Shown here piece after piece: positions 6,867 to 13,361 of a stretch of 13,361 nt of DNA. Source of the DNA: Bacteroidota bacterium (GTDB taxonomy: Bacteria > Bacteroidota > Ignavibacteria > Ignavibacteriales > Ignavibacteriaceae); assembly GCA_021778375.1 (NCBI GenBank), contig JAJYCM010000042.1, positions 1 through 13,361 on the forward strand. Reading direction: 5' to 3'. Both the position numbers and the translations under genes were made by a program. Each line of letters opens with the position of its first letter. The stretch's first letter is position 1. The notes under the pieces are model-generated. The model saw only the letters and a program-made list of their open reading frames with translations, made no database searches and had not been told where the DNA came from.

Positions 6867-8135
6867 TTAATTTTTAGAAGTACCCTTATTCAATAAATTT
6901 GCGGGACGATTATTTACTGATGCTCTTGTCCCTAAAAGTTTACCTGAATTTATAATTAATAAACCGGATAAGTCTTTAGAAGAAAATTTTCTATCTGCAT
7001 TGAAACGAATTGTATCAGATCCGGCTCCGTTTACATAAGAAAAAACCACACCGGTTTTTGAATTTATTACAGGGCTTCCAATTACAGTTATTGGTTCTGT
7101 GAAAAATAGCAGCAGATATCCATTGTGAATTTCGTATTTCGTAATATTGGGTCCGCTAGTGCTTTCAGGATCCCACTTCCCGTCAAACGTCCAGGAAGGA
7201 GTAATCTCATTGACTTTAGGATTACCGGCTGCTGTTTTTAAATTATTCTTAAACCATTTATAATCGCCTCCGGTTCGATGGCAATTATAATAATAGTCTC
7301 TTTCTCCCCAATTATCTGGCCTGTTTTTAGAAGGATCAGCTTTATATACAACTCTGTATATCGGTGTATCTGCTAGATTCGATGAAAATCTGCAATTCAA
7401 TAAATAAAATTGTGCATCATAATGATGTCGGCCAAGTTGAAATCCTTTTACTCCGTCAAAAGAACAATTCTCCAGAACAAATTTTTGATTTATATTGTAA
7501 CCGCCGGCATGCCATAATGATGCAATCTTCTGATGTTCATAAAACTTCGAATTTTTTATAAAGCACCAGCCGCGGGGACAAACAAAGTCTACAGAACCTT
7601 CAAATGTACAATTTGCGTGGTAGTACATTCCCGATTTATAATTCCATAACGAAATTGTATCTCCTCCCTTGCTTAAAACCTTACAGTTTAATAGTATCGT
7701 ACGAGTCCCGGTTCCGTATATGGCAAATGCATGAGGACCAATTAAAGGCTGGGTATTTCGTATTGTCAGATTTTCAAGCACAATATCATCAGCATGTATA
7801 TTTATTACAGCCGGACCTATCGGATCTTTATCAACTATCCAATCAGTTCTTAGCTGGCTATATTCTATTATTGTGCTGTCCTTACTTTCTCCGCGAAGTG
7901 TTACATAGTCTTGAGTAATCCTGATCTTTTCATTGTATACCCCATTTTTAATGAATATAACAACTCTTTCATAATTGAACATCGGAAGTGAATTAATCGC
8001 TTCTGTAAGAGTTTTAAAATTACCGCTGCCGTCTTTTGCAACTACTATATAGTGCCCATCCATAGCATATGAAATCCTGGACGCTGCAAGAATAAGTATA
8101 AATAACAATAAAAAATGATTTCTTCTTTTAGTCAT
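6867..8135 (-). CDS. Divergent pectinesterase-like (CE8-fold) secreted protein with altered active site
   Basis: A 422-residue secreted beta-helix protein of the pectinesterase fold. Residues 1-24 are a signal peptide (MTKRRNHFLLLFILILAASRISYA). Family markers are VVAKDGSGNFKTLTEAINSLP (31-51), IKNGVYNEKI, LRGESKDSTII and FEGSVDFV. At the active site the two Asp and the Arg of the CE8 catalytic set are kept: D159 in GGDT, D183 in SVDFV and R236 in LGRHH. QAVAL is replaced by HAFAI (H135), the Gln of QDT is Gly158, VFG is VCP, and the Trp of LGRPW is His. This contrasts with the canonical CE8 at 11835-13361. A C-terminal region (about 328-415, GYLLLFFTEPITV...YVNGAGSDTIRF) looks like a bacterial Ig/SwmB-type beta-sandwich. 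It follows the upstream esterase by 25 bases. It may be an esterase with changed specificity or a binding protein. Confidence 0.85.
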   Translation of the reverse strand: MTKRRNHFLLLFILILAASRISYAMDGHYIVVAKDGSGNFKTLTEAINSLPMFNYERVVIFIKNGVYNEKIRITQDYVTLRGESKDSTIIEYSQLRTDWIVDKDPIGPAVINIHADDIVLENLTIRNTQPLIGPHAFAIYGTGTRTILLNCKVLSKGGDTISLWNYKSGMYYHANCTFEGSVDFVCPRGWCFIKNSKFYEHQKIASLWHAGGYNINQKFVLENCSFDGVKGFQLGRHHYDAQFYLLNCRFSSNLADTPIYRVVYKADPSKNRPDNWGERDYYYNCHRTGGDYKWFKNNLKTAAGNPKVNEITPSWTFDGKWDPESTSGPNITKYEIHNGYLLLFFTEPITVIGSPVINSKTGVVFSYVNGAGSDTIRFNADRKFSSKDLSGLLIINSGKLLGTRASVNNRPANLLNKGTSKN

Positions 8136-8160
8136 AATTTTACTGGGAAGTTATAAGCAT

Positions 8161-9003
8161 TTATTTAATAGCTGCTTTACTAATAATTCCTTCATCTATC
8201 ATCCAATCCTTGCATAGCATAGTCCACTTCGATAAAGGTTGGTTTTCTTTTCCTAAGCCGAATCCGTGACCGCCCTTTTCAAATATGTGAAGCTCAACAG
8301 GTACCTTTTCCGAATGAAGTATATTAAATATTTTTACACTGGTTTCTATCGGGACTGTTCTATCATCAGCTGCTTGAACTATAAAAGTAGGTGGAAAATT
8401 ATCTGTTAAATATTCTTTGCTTGCTAAACTATCAGCTTGCGGATATGCGAGAACAATAAAATCTGCTTTGCAGGTAGCTGAATTTTTACCTTCGTTCTTT
8501 GTATTGCTGTAATCTTTGCAATTGGCTTCTAGATTTATTGCAAGATGACCGCCGGCAGAAAATCCCATTACCCCTATATTTGACGGATTAATATTGAATG
8601 ACTTTGATTTACTGCGTATCAATTCTAAAGCCTTTTTAGCGTCTGCTAAAGCTTCAGCTCTGTTCAATCTATATTTTAATACGAATGCGCTTATCCCAAG
8701 TTTGTTCAGCCAATCAGCTACTTTTACGCCTTCCTTTTCAAGTGTAACATGACTGTACCCTCCTCCTGGAAATATTAGTACGGCAGCTTTTTTTTTATCC
8801 GGTTTGCCTGCTAAAAATATCCTAAGATCTGGTTGAAATACATCGTAAGCTCTGCCGTTAATAATTTTCTCTTTGTCAATTTTTTTGTCTGACCCTGGAG
8901 CAATTGACGGCCATATCTTAATTACTTTCCCTTGTGCTTGTATCCCTTGATTCATTATTAGTAGAACTATCAAAATAATGAAAACTGAAAAGGAGGTTTT
9001 CAT
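8161..9003 (-). CDS. Secreted alpha/beta-hydrolase esterase (acetyl-xylan esterase / BD-FAE-like)
   Basis: A 280-residue serine esterase, probably deacetylating or otherwise de-esterifying pectic oligosaccharides. I prefer the ATG at 9003 because it starts the signal peptide directly (MKTSFSVFIILIVLLIMNQGIQAQ); an ATG at 9036 adds eleven polar residues and neither has a clear ribosome binding site. After IWPSIAPGSD, typical of this family, come the oxyanion motif FPGGGYSH (about 78-85), the nucleophile motif GFSAGGH (Ser149), the acid in AADDRTVP (D214, or D213) and the His in GGHGFG (H246). The triad is complete and the length normal. It sits between the small SGNH hydrolase and the divergent CE8-like gene. 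Relatives are often labelled xylanase or acetyl esterase; the exact substrate is not visible here. It is not closely similar to the other alpha/beta-hydrolase at 3340-4335. Confidence 0.88.
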   Translation of the reverse strand: MKTSFSVFIILIVLLIMNQGIQAQGKVIKIWPSIAPGSDKKIDKEKIINGRAYDVFQPDLRIFLAGKPDKKKAAVLIFPGGGYSHVTLEKEGVKVADWLNKLGISAFVLKYRLNRAEALADAKKALELIRSKSKSFNINPSNIGVMGFSAGGHLAINLEANCKDYSNTKNEGKNSATCKADFIVLAYPQADSLASKEYLTDNFPPTFIVQAADDRTVPIETSVKIFNILHSEKVPVELHIFEKGGHGFGLGKENQPLSKWTMLCKDWMIDEGIISKAAIK

Positions 9004-9061
9004 TTTTGTATTTCCGGAATAAGTATTCTTAATCATTTAAAAACAAATTATATGATCGAAA

Positions 9062-9718
9062 TCAATGAAATAATTTTGTTAATCCATTCCATACAGAATT
9101 AGCAATTTCTTGCTGCCCTTTCTTATTTGGATGAAGACCGTCAACATAATTCTGCGGAGAAACTGATCTTAGTAGAGATATAAAACCTACTGATTCTTCC
9201 TTCGCTAATTCTTTGTATCTTTTTTCCAGGTTTATAAGTGAAAGTCTTGTGTTGTTATTATATTTCTTCTTAACATTAAGTGCAGCCATAGTTTTTAAAT
9301 TTATCTCTGTAGGCGATAGTATTACAATTTTCGTCTTACTATTTGTCTCGCGAATTTTAGAAATCATCCATTTCATATTCTCGATACAAACATTTACAAG
9401 GCTGTCATTGCCGTCCTTAAGATCATTTACTCCTAAAAAAATCAGAAAATAATCGGTATCTGGATATTTTTTTAGAACAGGCAATAGCTCTTCCTTGTCT
9501 GCTGTTTTTCTGCCATTCCTGCCTTCATTTATAAATTCTATACCTCTATGCTCTTTTGAAAGAAGATAAACCCAGCTTTGTCCGTTTACCTTAGCTCCGT
9601 GTGTGATAGAATCACCGAAACATACTATTTTACCCTTAATTTCATTTTTGATTGTCATCGCTGTTAATATCATCATAGCTATTGGAACTATTACAAATAT
9701 TAAATTTCTTATTTTCAT
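9062..9718 (-). CDS. SGNH/GDSL-family acylhydrolase
   Basis: A 218-residue SGNH hydrolase, probably an acyl or acetyl esterase. A hydrophobic N-terminal segment (residues 4-22, IRNLIFVIVPIAMMILTAM) is a signal peptide or membrane anchor. The four family blocks are present: block I CFGDSITHG (Ser37), block II EGRNGRK (G66 and N68 region), block III LGVNDL (N98) and block V DGLHPNKKG (D193, H196). The catalytic triad and oxyanion residues are therefore intact. It starts 25 bases after the PL10 stop, consistent with one transcript. Its motif spacing differs from the CE12 protein upstream, so it is a separate SGNH branch, closer to GDSL/TesA-like arylesterases. A role in removing acetyl groups from pectin or oligosaccharides is inferred from context only. 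Confidence 0.87.
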   Translation of the reverse strand: MKIRNLIFVIVPIAMMILTAMTIKNEIKGKIVCFGDSITHGAKVNGQSWVYLLSKEHRGIEFINEGRNGRKTADKEELLPVLKKYPDTDYFLIFLGVNDLKDGNDSLVNVCIENMKWMISKIRETNSKTKIVILSPTEINLKTMAALNVKKKYNNNTRLSLINLEKRYKELAKEESVGFISLLRSVSPQNYVDGLHPNKKGQQEIANSVWNGLTKLFH

Positions 9719-9743
9719 TTTTAGTTATACCGTTTTCGTTAAC

Positions 9744-10934
9744 TTAATTTATTTTCTCAATCTTTCTTAACCATTCTGGATATTCGTCTAAAGATTTTTG
9801 CGGAGCATAGTTATACCATGTATAACCATCGCGCCTTTCCCTGCCGACTTTCGAAAGCGAATCTACTGGGATTCCATTACGGTCACAAAAGAAAGGCTTG
9901 TTTGTTCCGAGCGCATAATATCGTGCCCAAACAGGCGGCGCGGTTGAATCTTTAACAACAATTTTATCTGTAACGCTCGTTCGAAATTTATAGACAACCT
10001 TTGGCGCTTTAATCGTGGCCACCCTGATACCATAAATTCTTGAATCCTTAAACCATTTTACTGCACTTTTTACAGACTTAATTATCGCTTTGTTTGGATG
10101 TTTTATACTCATTAATAGCAGAACAATATCAGAGCTTTCATCGCCGCACTTTGACGGAAGTTCAAAAGTTCTTGCGCCTCGTGGACTAAAATCAATATTA
10201 TCATGCTGCTGACACCAAACAGTCGGTTCACCATTCTCAACTATTTGACATTTTAAAATACACTCAATTCCTTTTTCAAAAGCAGTTTTAGCCTCTTCTC
10301 GCGTTGAGCTATTAACAAAAGAATAGTCGGCGTCCTTTTCGACAATAATGTGAAGGACATTCATAACACCCGTCATCGCGTCATCATTAAAGGTTATATA
10401 TTTCCTATATCCTTTTGTATCAGGATAAAACTGCGGCCAGCCTCCGTTTGGATATTGAGCCTTTAACATAAAATCAATACCTCTTAAAGCCGCATCTGCA
10501 TATCTCTTGTCCTTAGTAAGTGTGAATGCTTTTGCAAGGTATTTAACTTGTGAATGAGTAGCTCCATTGTCAAATGTTGTATTGTCGGAGTCTTTTCCTT
10601 CGCCTAAAATCTTCTTTTGTTCCTTTGATAAGATTGCAAGCATATCATAATTTTTTGGCCAGCCCCCATTCTTCTGCTGATATAATAAAATATTATCAGC
10701 GATCTCTCTTACTTGTGAAGGCTTGTATCTTTTTTGACCGGGAAGTGGCATAATAAATTGTTCATGATCGGTAATATCCATCCAGTGGTGAGCACAATCA
10801 TCAAAGCCCGTCACATCGATAGAGTTTTTATTTTCTATAGCGCTTGGTTGAGAAAATAATGCGCTGGAGAAAATAGTCGTACTTATAAAAAAAGTATAAA
10901 ATAAAACAAATCGCATTTTTGATTGTGCATTCAT
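9744..10934 (-). CDS. Pectate lyase, polysaccharide lyase family 10
   Basis: A 396-residue lyase expected to cleave polygalacturonate by calcium-dependent beta-elimination, giving 4,5-unsaturated oligogalacturonides. The fold is an (alpha/alpha) toroid: YQQKNGGWPKNYD (85-97), DNTTFDNGATHSQVKYL (117-133), LKAQYPNGGWPQFYP (157-171), TFNDDAMTGVM (181-191) and SPRGARTFELPS (250-261) are PL10 signatures. Within the last, R255 is the likely counterpart of the catalytic arginine base of Pel10A enzymes; this was judged by eye. The ATG at 10934 lies 3 bases after the CE12 stop, behind a purine-rich GAAAGAGAA; an in-frame ATG at 10916 would give a cleaner signal peptide (MRFVLFYTFFISTTIFSSALFSQ) and cannot be excluded. 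No carbohydrate-binding or sorting domain is attached, so periplasmic action is likely. Confidence 0.93.
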   Translation of the reverse strand: MNAQSKMRFVLFYTFFISTTIFSSALFSQPSAIENKNSIDVTGFDDCAHHWMDITDHEQFIMPLPGQKRYKPSQVREIADNILLYQQKNGGWPKNYDMLAILSKEQKKILGEGKDSDNTTFDNGATHSQVKYLAKAFTLTKDKRYADAALRGIDFMLKAQYPNGGWPQFYPDTKGYRKYITFNDDAMTGVMNVLHIIVEKDADYSFVNSSTREEAKTAFEKGIECILKCQIVENGEPTVWCQQHDNIDFSPRGARTFELPSKCGDESSDIVLLLMSIKHPNKAIIKSVKSAVKWFKDSRIYGIRVATIKAPKVVYKFRTSVTDKIVVKDSTAPPVWARYYALGTNKPFFCDRNGIPVDSLSKVGRERRDGYTWYNYAPQKSLDEYPEWLRKIEKIN

Positions 10935-10937
10935 TGT

Positions 10938-11702
10938 TTAATTCTCTTTCAACTGAAAGTTAGGATTTAAATATTTAACCAAACCAATTTTTTGTTCTCT
11001 TAATCCTTCAATTGCAAGCTTGGCAATTTCTGTTGCACCAAGCATTGTGGGATGTGTTTTATCTGTCGTTATATACAATTCTTTTGATTTTTCAGGCCCG
11101 TAAGAATCTACCAACTGCTTTGTCTTAGTTGTTAAATCTATTAATGGAACATTCATTCCTTTAGCAACATAACGCATCGCCATAGGATAATTTCCAAGCG
11201 AATCTCCAGGCAGCATATCGTGCTGTCCCCTTAAAGTAATATGACCGGTAGAATCAAAATATCTCCTAACAATCGGAGTAAATAAAATTGGGATGCCTCC
11301 CTTTTGCCTCGTTTGTTCCACGTACAGTTTCAAATAATCAGAATATTGTTGCCACGGTTGCGTACCAATAGCTGTGTCTTTCTTTTCATCGTTATGGGCG
11401 AATTGAATAAAAACATAATCGCCTGGTTTTATCTCTTCAAGAACTTTTTTCCAAAGACCTTCTTTAACAAAACTTTTTGAACTACGCCCGCCCCTTGCCG
11501 CATCTACAATTTTAACATCGCTATTAAAGAATTGCGGAAGCATCTGTGCCCAACCGCGTTGATGCTTTGCATTTGTAGTGTCGTATAAGCACATAGTTGA
11601 ATCACCGATAGTGAAAACAGTAATTTTATTCGCCGATGCCCCTATGACTAAAAGGCTTACAAAAACTAATAAATAAATAAAATAATTATGTAAATTTTTC
11701 AT
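10938..11702 (-). CDS. CE12-type rhamnogalacturonan/pectin acetylesterase (SGNH hydrolase)
   Basis: A 254-residue SGNH esterase of the rhamnogalacturonan acetylesterase type (RGAE, RhgT/YesT-like), which removes acetyl groups from galacturonic acid in RG-I or pectin. The signal peptide is MKNLHNYFIYLLVFVSLLVIGASA. Blocks in order: FTIGDSTMCLY (Ser35), DAARGGRSSKSF (the GGRSS block, oxyanion Gly), FIQFAHNDEKK (N104) and TTDKTHPTMLGA (D214, H217). QRGWAQMLPQFF after block I is also typical of CE12. I use the ATG at 11702; a TTG at 11714 in the same frame would add four residues, and its nearby AGGGA lies directly against it. It opens a close-packed run: the PL10 gene starts 3 bases after its stop. 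Upstream is a possible terminator of the CE8 gene, so a promoter may lie in 11703-11740, though I see no convincing one. Confidence 0.92.
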   Translation of the reverse strand: MKNLHNYFIYLLVFVSLLVIGASANKITVFTIGDSTMCLYDTTNAKHQRGWAQMLPQFFNSDVKIVDAARGGRSSKSFVKEGLWKKVLEEIKPGDYVFIQFAHNDEKKDTAIGTQPWQQYSDYLKLYVEQTRQKGGIPILFTPIVRRYFDSTGHITLRGQHDMLPGDSLGNYPMAMRYVAKGMNVPLIDLTTKTKQLVDSYGPEKSKELYITTDKTHPTMLGATEIAKLAIEGLREQKIGLVKYLNPNFQLKEN

Positions 11703-11738
11703 TTCAAATCTCAATCCCTGTCAAATTATTCTAAACTG

Positions 11739-11784
11739 AAAAGCTATAAAAGTTAGCCGGTCGTATATTTCAACAACCGGCAAC
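11739..11784 (-). terminator. Possible intrinsic terminator after the CE8 gene
   Basis: On the minus strand GTTGCCGGT (11784-11776) pairs with ACCGGC-T-AAC (11761-11752), a 9-base stem with one bulged base and a 14-base loop. The T-rich run TTTTATAGCTTTT follows at once. It lies about 50 bases past the CE8 stop in the 132-base gap, the right place for a terminator. The T-tract is interrupted and the loop is long, so it may be leaky. Confidence 0.5.
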
Positions 11785-11834
11785 TACTTTATGGTACTTC
11801 AACTAAATGAGAGGATCACATTTTTCAAAAGCGC

Positions 11835-13361
11835 CTACTTTAATAGCACCATCTTTTTAATCATAACATTATTGTTAACATCAAATCTGTAGAAATAAAC
11901 TCCGCTGCTTAAATTTGCTGCGTTGAATTCTACTTTGTGATATCCTGCCTGCTGATACCCGTCAACTAACTTGCTGATTAACTGACCAAGTGTATTGTAT
12001 ATATATATTTTTACATTTGAAGATATCGGCAGAGAATAATCAATTATAGTTGTAGGATTAAACGGGTTAGGATAATTCTGAGATACTGAATAAGATGTCG
12101 GCAATTGATTACTTAGAGTTTCCTTAATTCCGGTTATTGTTGTAACTGGCATCCAATCATACGAAAACGCAGGGTTTGAGTTCTTCGAAAAAATGTTTTC
12201 TATTGTATATGTAGCAGCCTGTGTTGGCGTAAGCTGCGACGACCATGAAACTCTTTTTGTCGGCTGATATCCGGGTCCGTAACAGTTATATTCTGCATAG
12301 AGTGCAGGCGTTACATTCCACGCTAACCATCCTGCAGTATCAAGCGTAGCTGGCTCATAGCAATTAATGAATACAGTTTGAGGAGCAGCTTGCCATGGTC
12401 TTCCTAAATCAAATTTAGTTATTGGGTTGCCGTCAAAACCAATTGAGTCTGCTGTTATTGTACAATTTAGATAAACATAACCAAACGACGAATTCGCATC
12501 TGTGTTCGCCGCTGTTAACGTTCCGCCATTTCTGTTTTCATGAATTATACAACTATCAAAGACAATTATGTCTCGACCAAAAACAAAATCTACAGATCCT
12601 TCGACAAGACAGTCCTTCATGTATATACGACCGGGTCCGCTGCTTCCTCTTGCATAATATGTATCTTGGAATCCAAGAAAATTACAATTGTAAAAGCTTT
12701 GCCTATCGCCGTTTGATTCTAATGCAACAGCTTGCGCTGCTTGCGAGGTATTTTGGAATGTAATGTTCTCGGCTGTAAAATCACTTGCATCGATATCAAC
12801 ACTATATGAAGTTGAAGTGCCGAGTGTTACTCCGTTGACAATTCTTCCCGAAAAATCATCATATGTAATAATGGTACTATCCCTGCTTTCGCCTTTAAGA
12901 ACAACATTTTCTTTAGTTGAAGGCAGTAAGCATTTCTCTTTATAAGTACCATTCTTTACATAGATCGTATAAACACCTGTATAATTATCTGGAACAGCAT
13001 TAAATGCTGAATCTACTGAGGTATAATCTCCGCTTCCGTCTTGAGCAACAATTTTGGTTATAGAAGGCGCTGTTGCTTGAGTCATAAATGTATCTATTAT
13101 ACCATATCCGGTTCCCGCACTGTTTGTAGCAAAAGCACGCACATAATATGTGGTTTGTGGGGTTAAGTTATTCATGTTGCTTGTAAATGAACCAATATCA
13201 TTACCGTTAACCAATTTACTATTTGCAATCGTTGGGGCTCCCGTTGTATTCCAGCAAATGCCTCTTGAAGTTACTGTATCACCGCCCCAGGCATTTACAT
13301 CGCCGCCTGTTTGTGCCGATTTATTAAGAATATTTGTGACCGTTGTTGTGGTTACGGTCGG
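11835..13361 (-). CDS. Pectin methylesterase (CE8) with FN3-like repeat and T9SS sorting domain; 5' end outside window
   Basis: The frame is open from the stop at 11835 to the right edge (508 visible codons), so the start is not in view; a TTG at 13214 lies inside a conserved repeat. Numbered from the edge, residues 1 to about 95 are an FN3-like repeat common in Bacteroidota surface proteins (PTVTTTTVTN, SRGICWNTTGAPTI, TTYYVRAFATNSAGTGYG). The CE8 beta-helix follows (about 101-392), beginning IVAQDGSGDYTSVDSAFNAVP. All catalytic residues are present: Q210 in QAVAL, Q232 and D233 in QDTYY, D258 in DFVFG, R321 and W323 in LGRPW. It hydrolyses galacturonate methyl esters to methanol and pectate, opening the chain to PL10 and GH28. 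The last 80 residues are a T9SS type A sorting domain (NYPNPFNPTT, YNTLGQLISKLVDG, LSSGVYFYR, KKMVLLK), so it is exported to the surface or medium. More repeats may lie upstream. Confidence 0.95.
   Translation of the reverse strand, partial: PTVTTTTVTNILNKSAQTGGDVNAWGGDTVTSRGICWNTTGAPTIANSKLVNGNDIGSFTSNMNNLTPQTTYYVRAFATNSAGTGYGIIDTFMTQATAPSITKIVAQDGSGDYTSVDSAFNAVPDNYTGVYTIYVKNGTYKEKCLLPSTKENVVLKGESRDSTIITYDDFSGRIVNGVTLGTSTSYSVDIDASDFTAENITFQNTSQAAQAVALESNGDRQSFYNCNFLGFQDTYYARGSSGPGRIYMKDCLVEGSVDFVFGRDIIVFDSCIIHENRNGGTLTAANTDANSSFGYVYLNCTITADSIGFDGNPITKFDLGRPWQAAPQTVFINCYEPATLDTAGWLAWNVTPALYAEYNCYGPGYQPTKRVSWSSQLTPTQAATYTIENIFSKNSNPAFSYDWMPVTTITGIKETLSNQLPTSYSVSQNYPNPFNPTTIIDYSLPISSNVKIYIYNTLGQLISKLVDGYQQAGYHKVEFNAANLSSGVYFYRFDVNNNVMIKKMVLLK

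Noticed and set aside
11703..11735. TTGACA and TAGAAT on the minus strand as a promoter before the CE12 gene.
   Set aside because: TTGACA lies downstream of TAGAAT, not about 17 bases upstream of it, so the order is wrong for a -35/-10 pair. No proper TAnnTTTG Bacteroidota-type box is present either.
11835..13214. A complete CE8 gene starting at the TTG at 13214.
   Set aside because: The frame is open to the window edge and the upstream codons encode the first half of the same FN3-like repeat, so this TTG is internal.
1..13361. CRISPR arrays, tRNA or rRNA genes, transposases, phage genes or defence systems.
   Set aside because: No regularly spaced repeats, RNA-gene-like segments or matching proteins were seen; all visible coding sequence fits a pectin-degradation locus.

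Overview
The window is one stretch of a pectin-degradation locus. All eleven coding regions I can support lie on the minus strand, so transcription runs from right to left. The DNA is AT-rich. Most starts lack a strong Shine-Dalgarno sequence. The rightmost protein ends in a type IX secretion (T9SS) C-terminal sorting domain of the 'NYPNPFNPTT...SSGVYFYR...KKMVLLK' kind. Together these point to the Bacteroidota/Chlorobiota side of the tree, most likely Ignavibacteria; this is inferred from memory of that sorting-domain style.

Layout in transcription order. (1) 13361-11835: pectin methylesterase (CE8) behind an FN3-like repeat, with a T9SS sorting domain; its 5' end lies outside the window. 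A hairpin with a T-rich tail at 11784-11739 may end this transcript. (2) 11702-6867: a tight run of CE12-type acetylesterase, PL10 pectate lyase, small SGNH hydrolase, alpha/beta-hydrolase esterase, and a divergent CE8-like protein that has lost several catalytic-site residues. (3) 6866-6563: a 304-base gap holding a nested palindromic intergenic repeat and no credible gene. (4) 6562-249: GH31 glycosidase, a second alpha/beta-hydrolase esterase overlapping it by 20 bases, and two GH28 polygalacturonases. (5) 204-1: the first 68 codons of a secreted parallel beta-helix protein, possibly a PL9-type lyase, cut by the left edge.

How the genes fit together (inference). CE8 removes methyl esters and the CE12, SGNH and alpha/beta-hydrolase enzymes remove acetyl or other acyl groups. 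PL10, and perhaps the partial beta-helix protein, cut exposed polygalacturonate by elimination. The GH28 enzymes hydrolyse galacturonan or rhamnogalacturonan fragments, and GH31 probably removes an alpha-linked sugar. Every gene with a visible N-terminus begins with a signal peptide or membrane-like hydrophobic segment and none shows a lipobox. Of the genes whose C-terminus is visible, only the CE8 enzyme has a sorting domain, which suggests initial surface or extracellular attack followed by periplasmic processing. No SusC/SusD pair, transporter, regulator or unsaturated glucuronyl hydrolase (GH88/GH105) is in the window.

Four likely starts differ from the longest open frames: 11702, 9003, 4335 and 3313. 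The CE8 frame continues to the window edge, so an apparent TTG start at 13214 is not real. I see no CRISPR, tRNA, rRNA, transposase or clearly new system; the most unusual gene is the divergent CE8-like protein.
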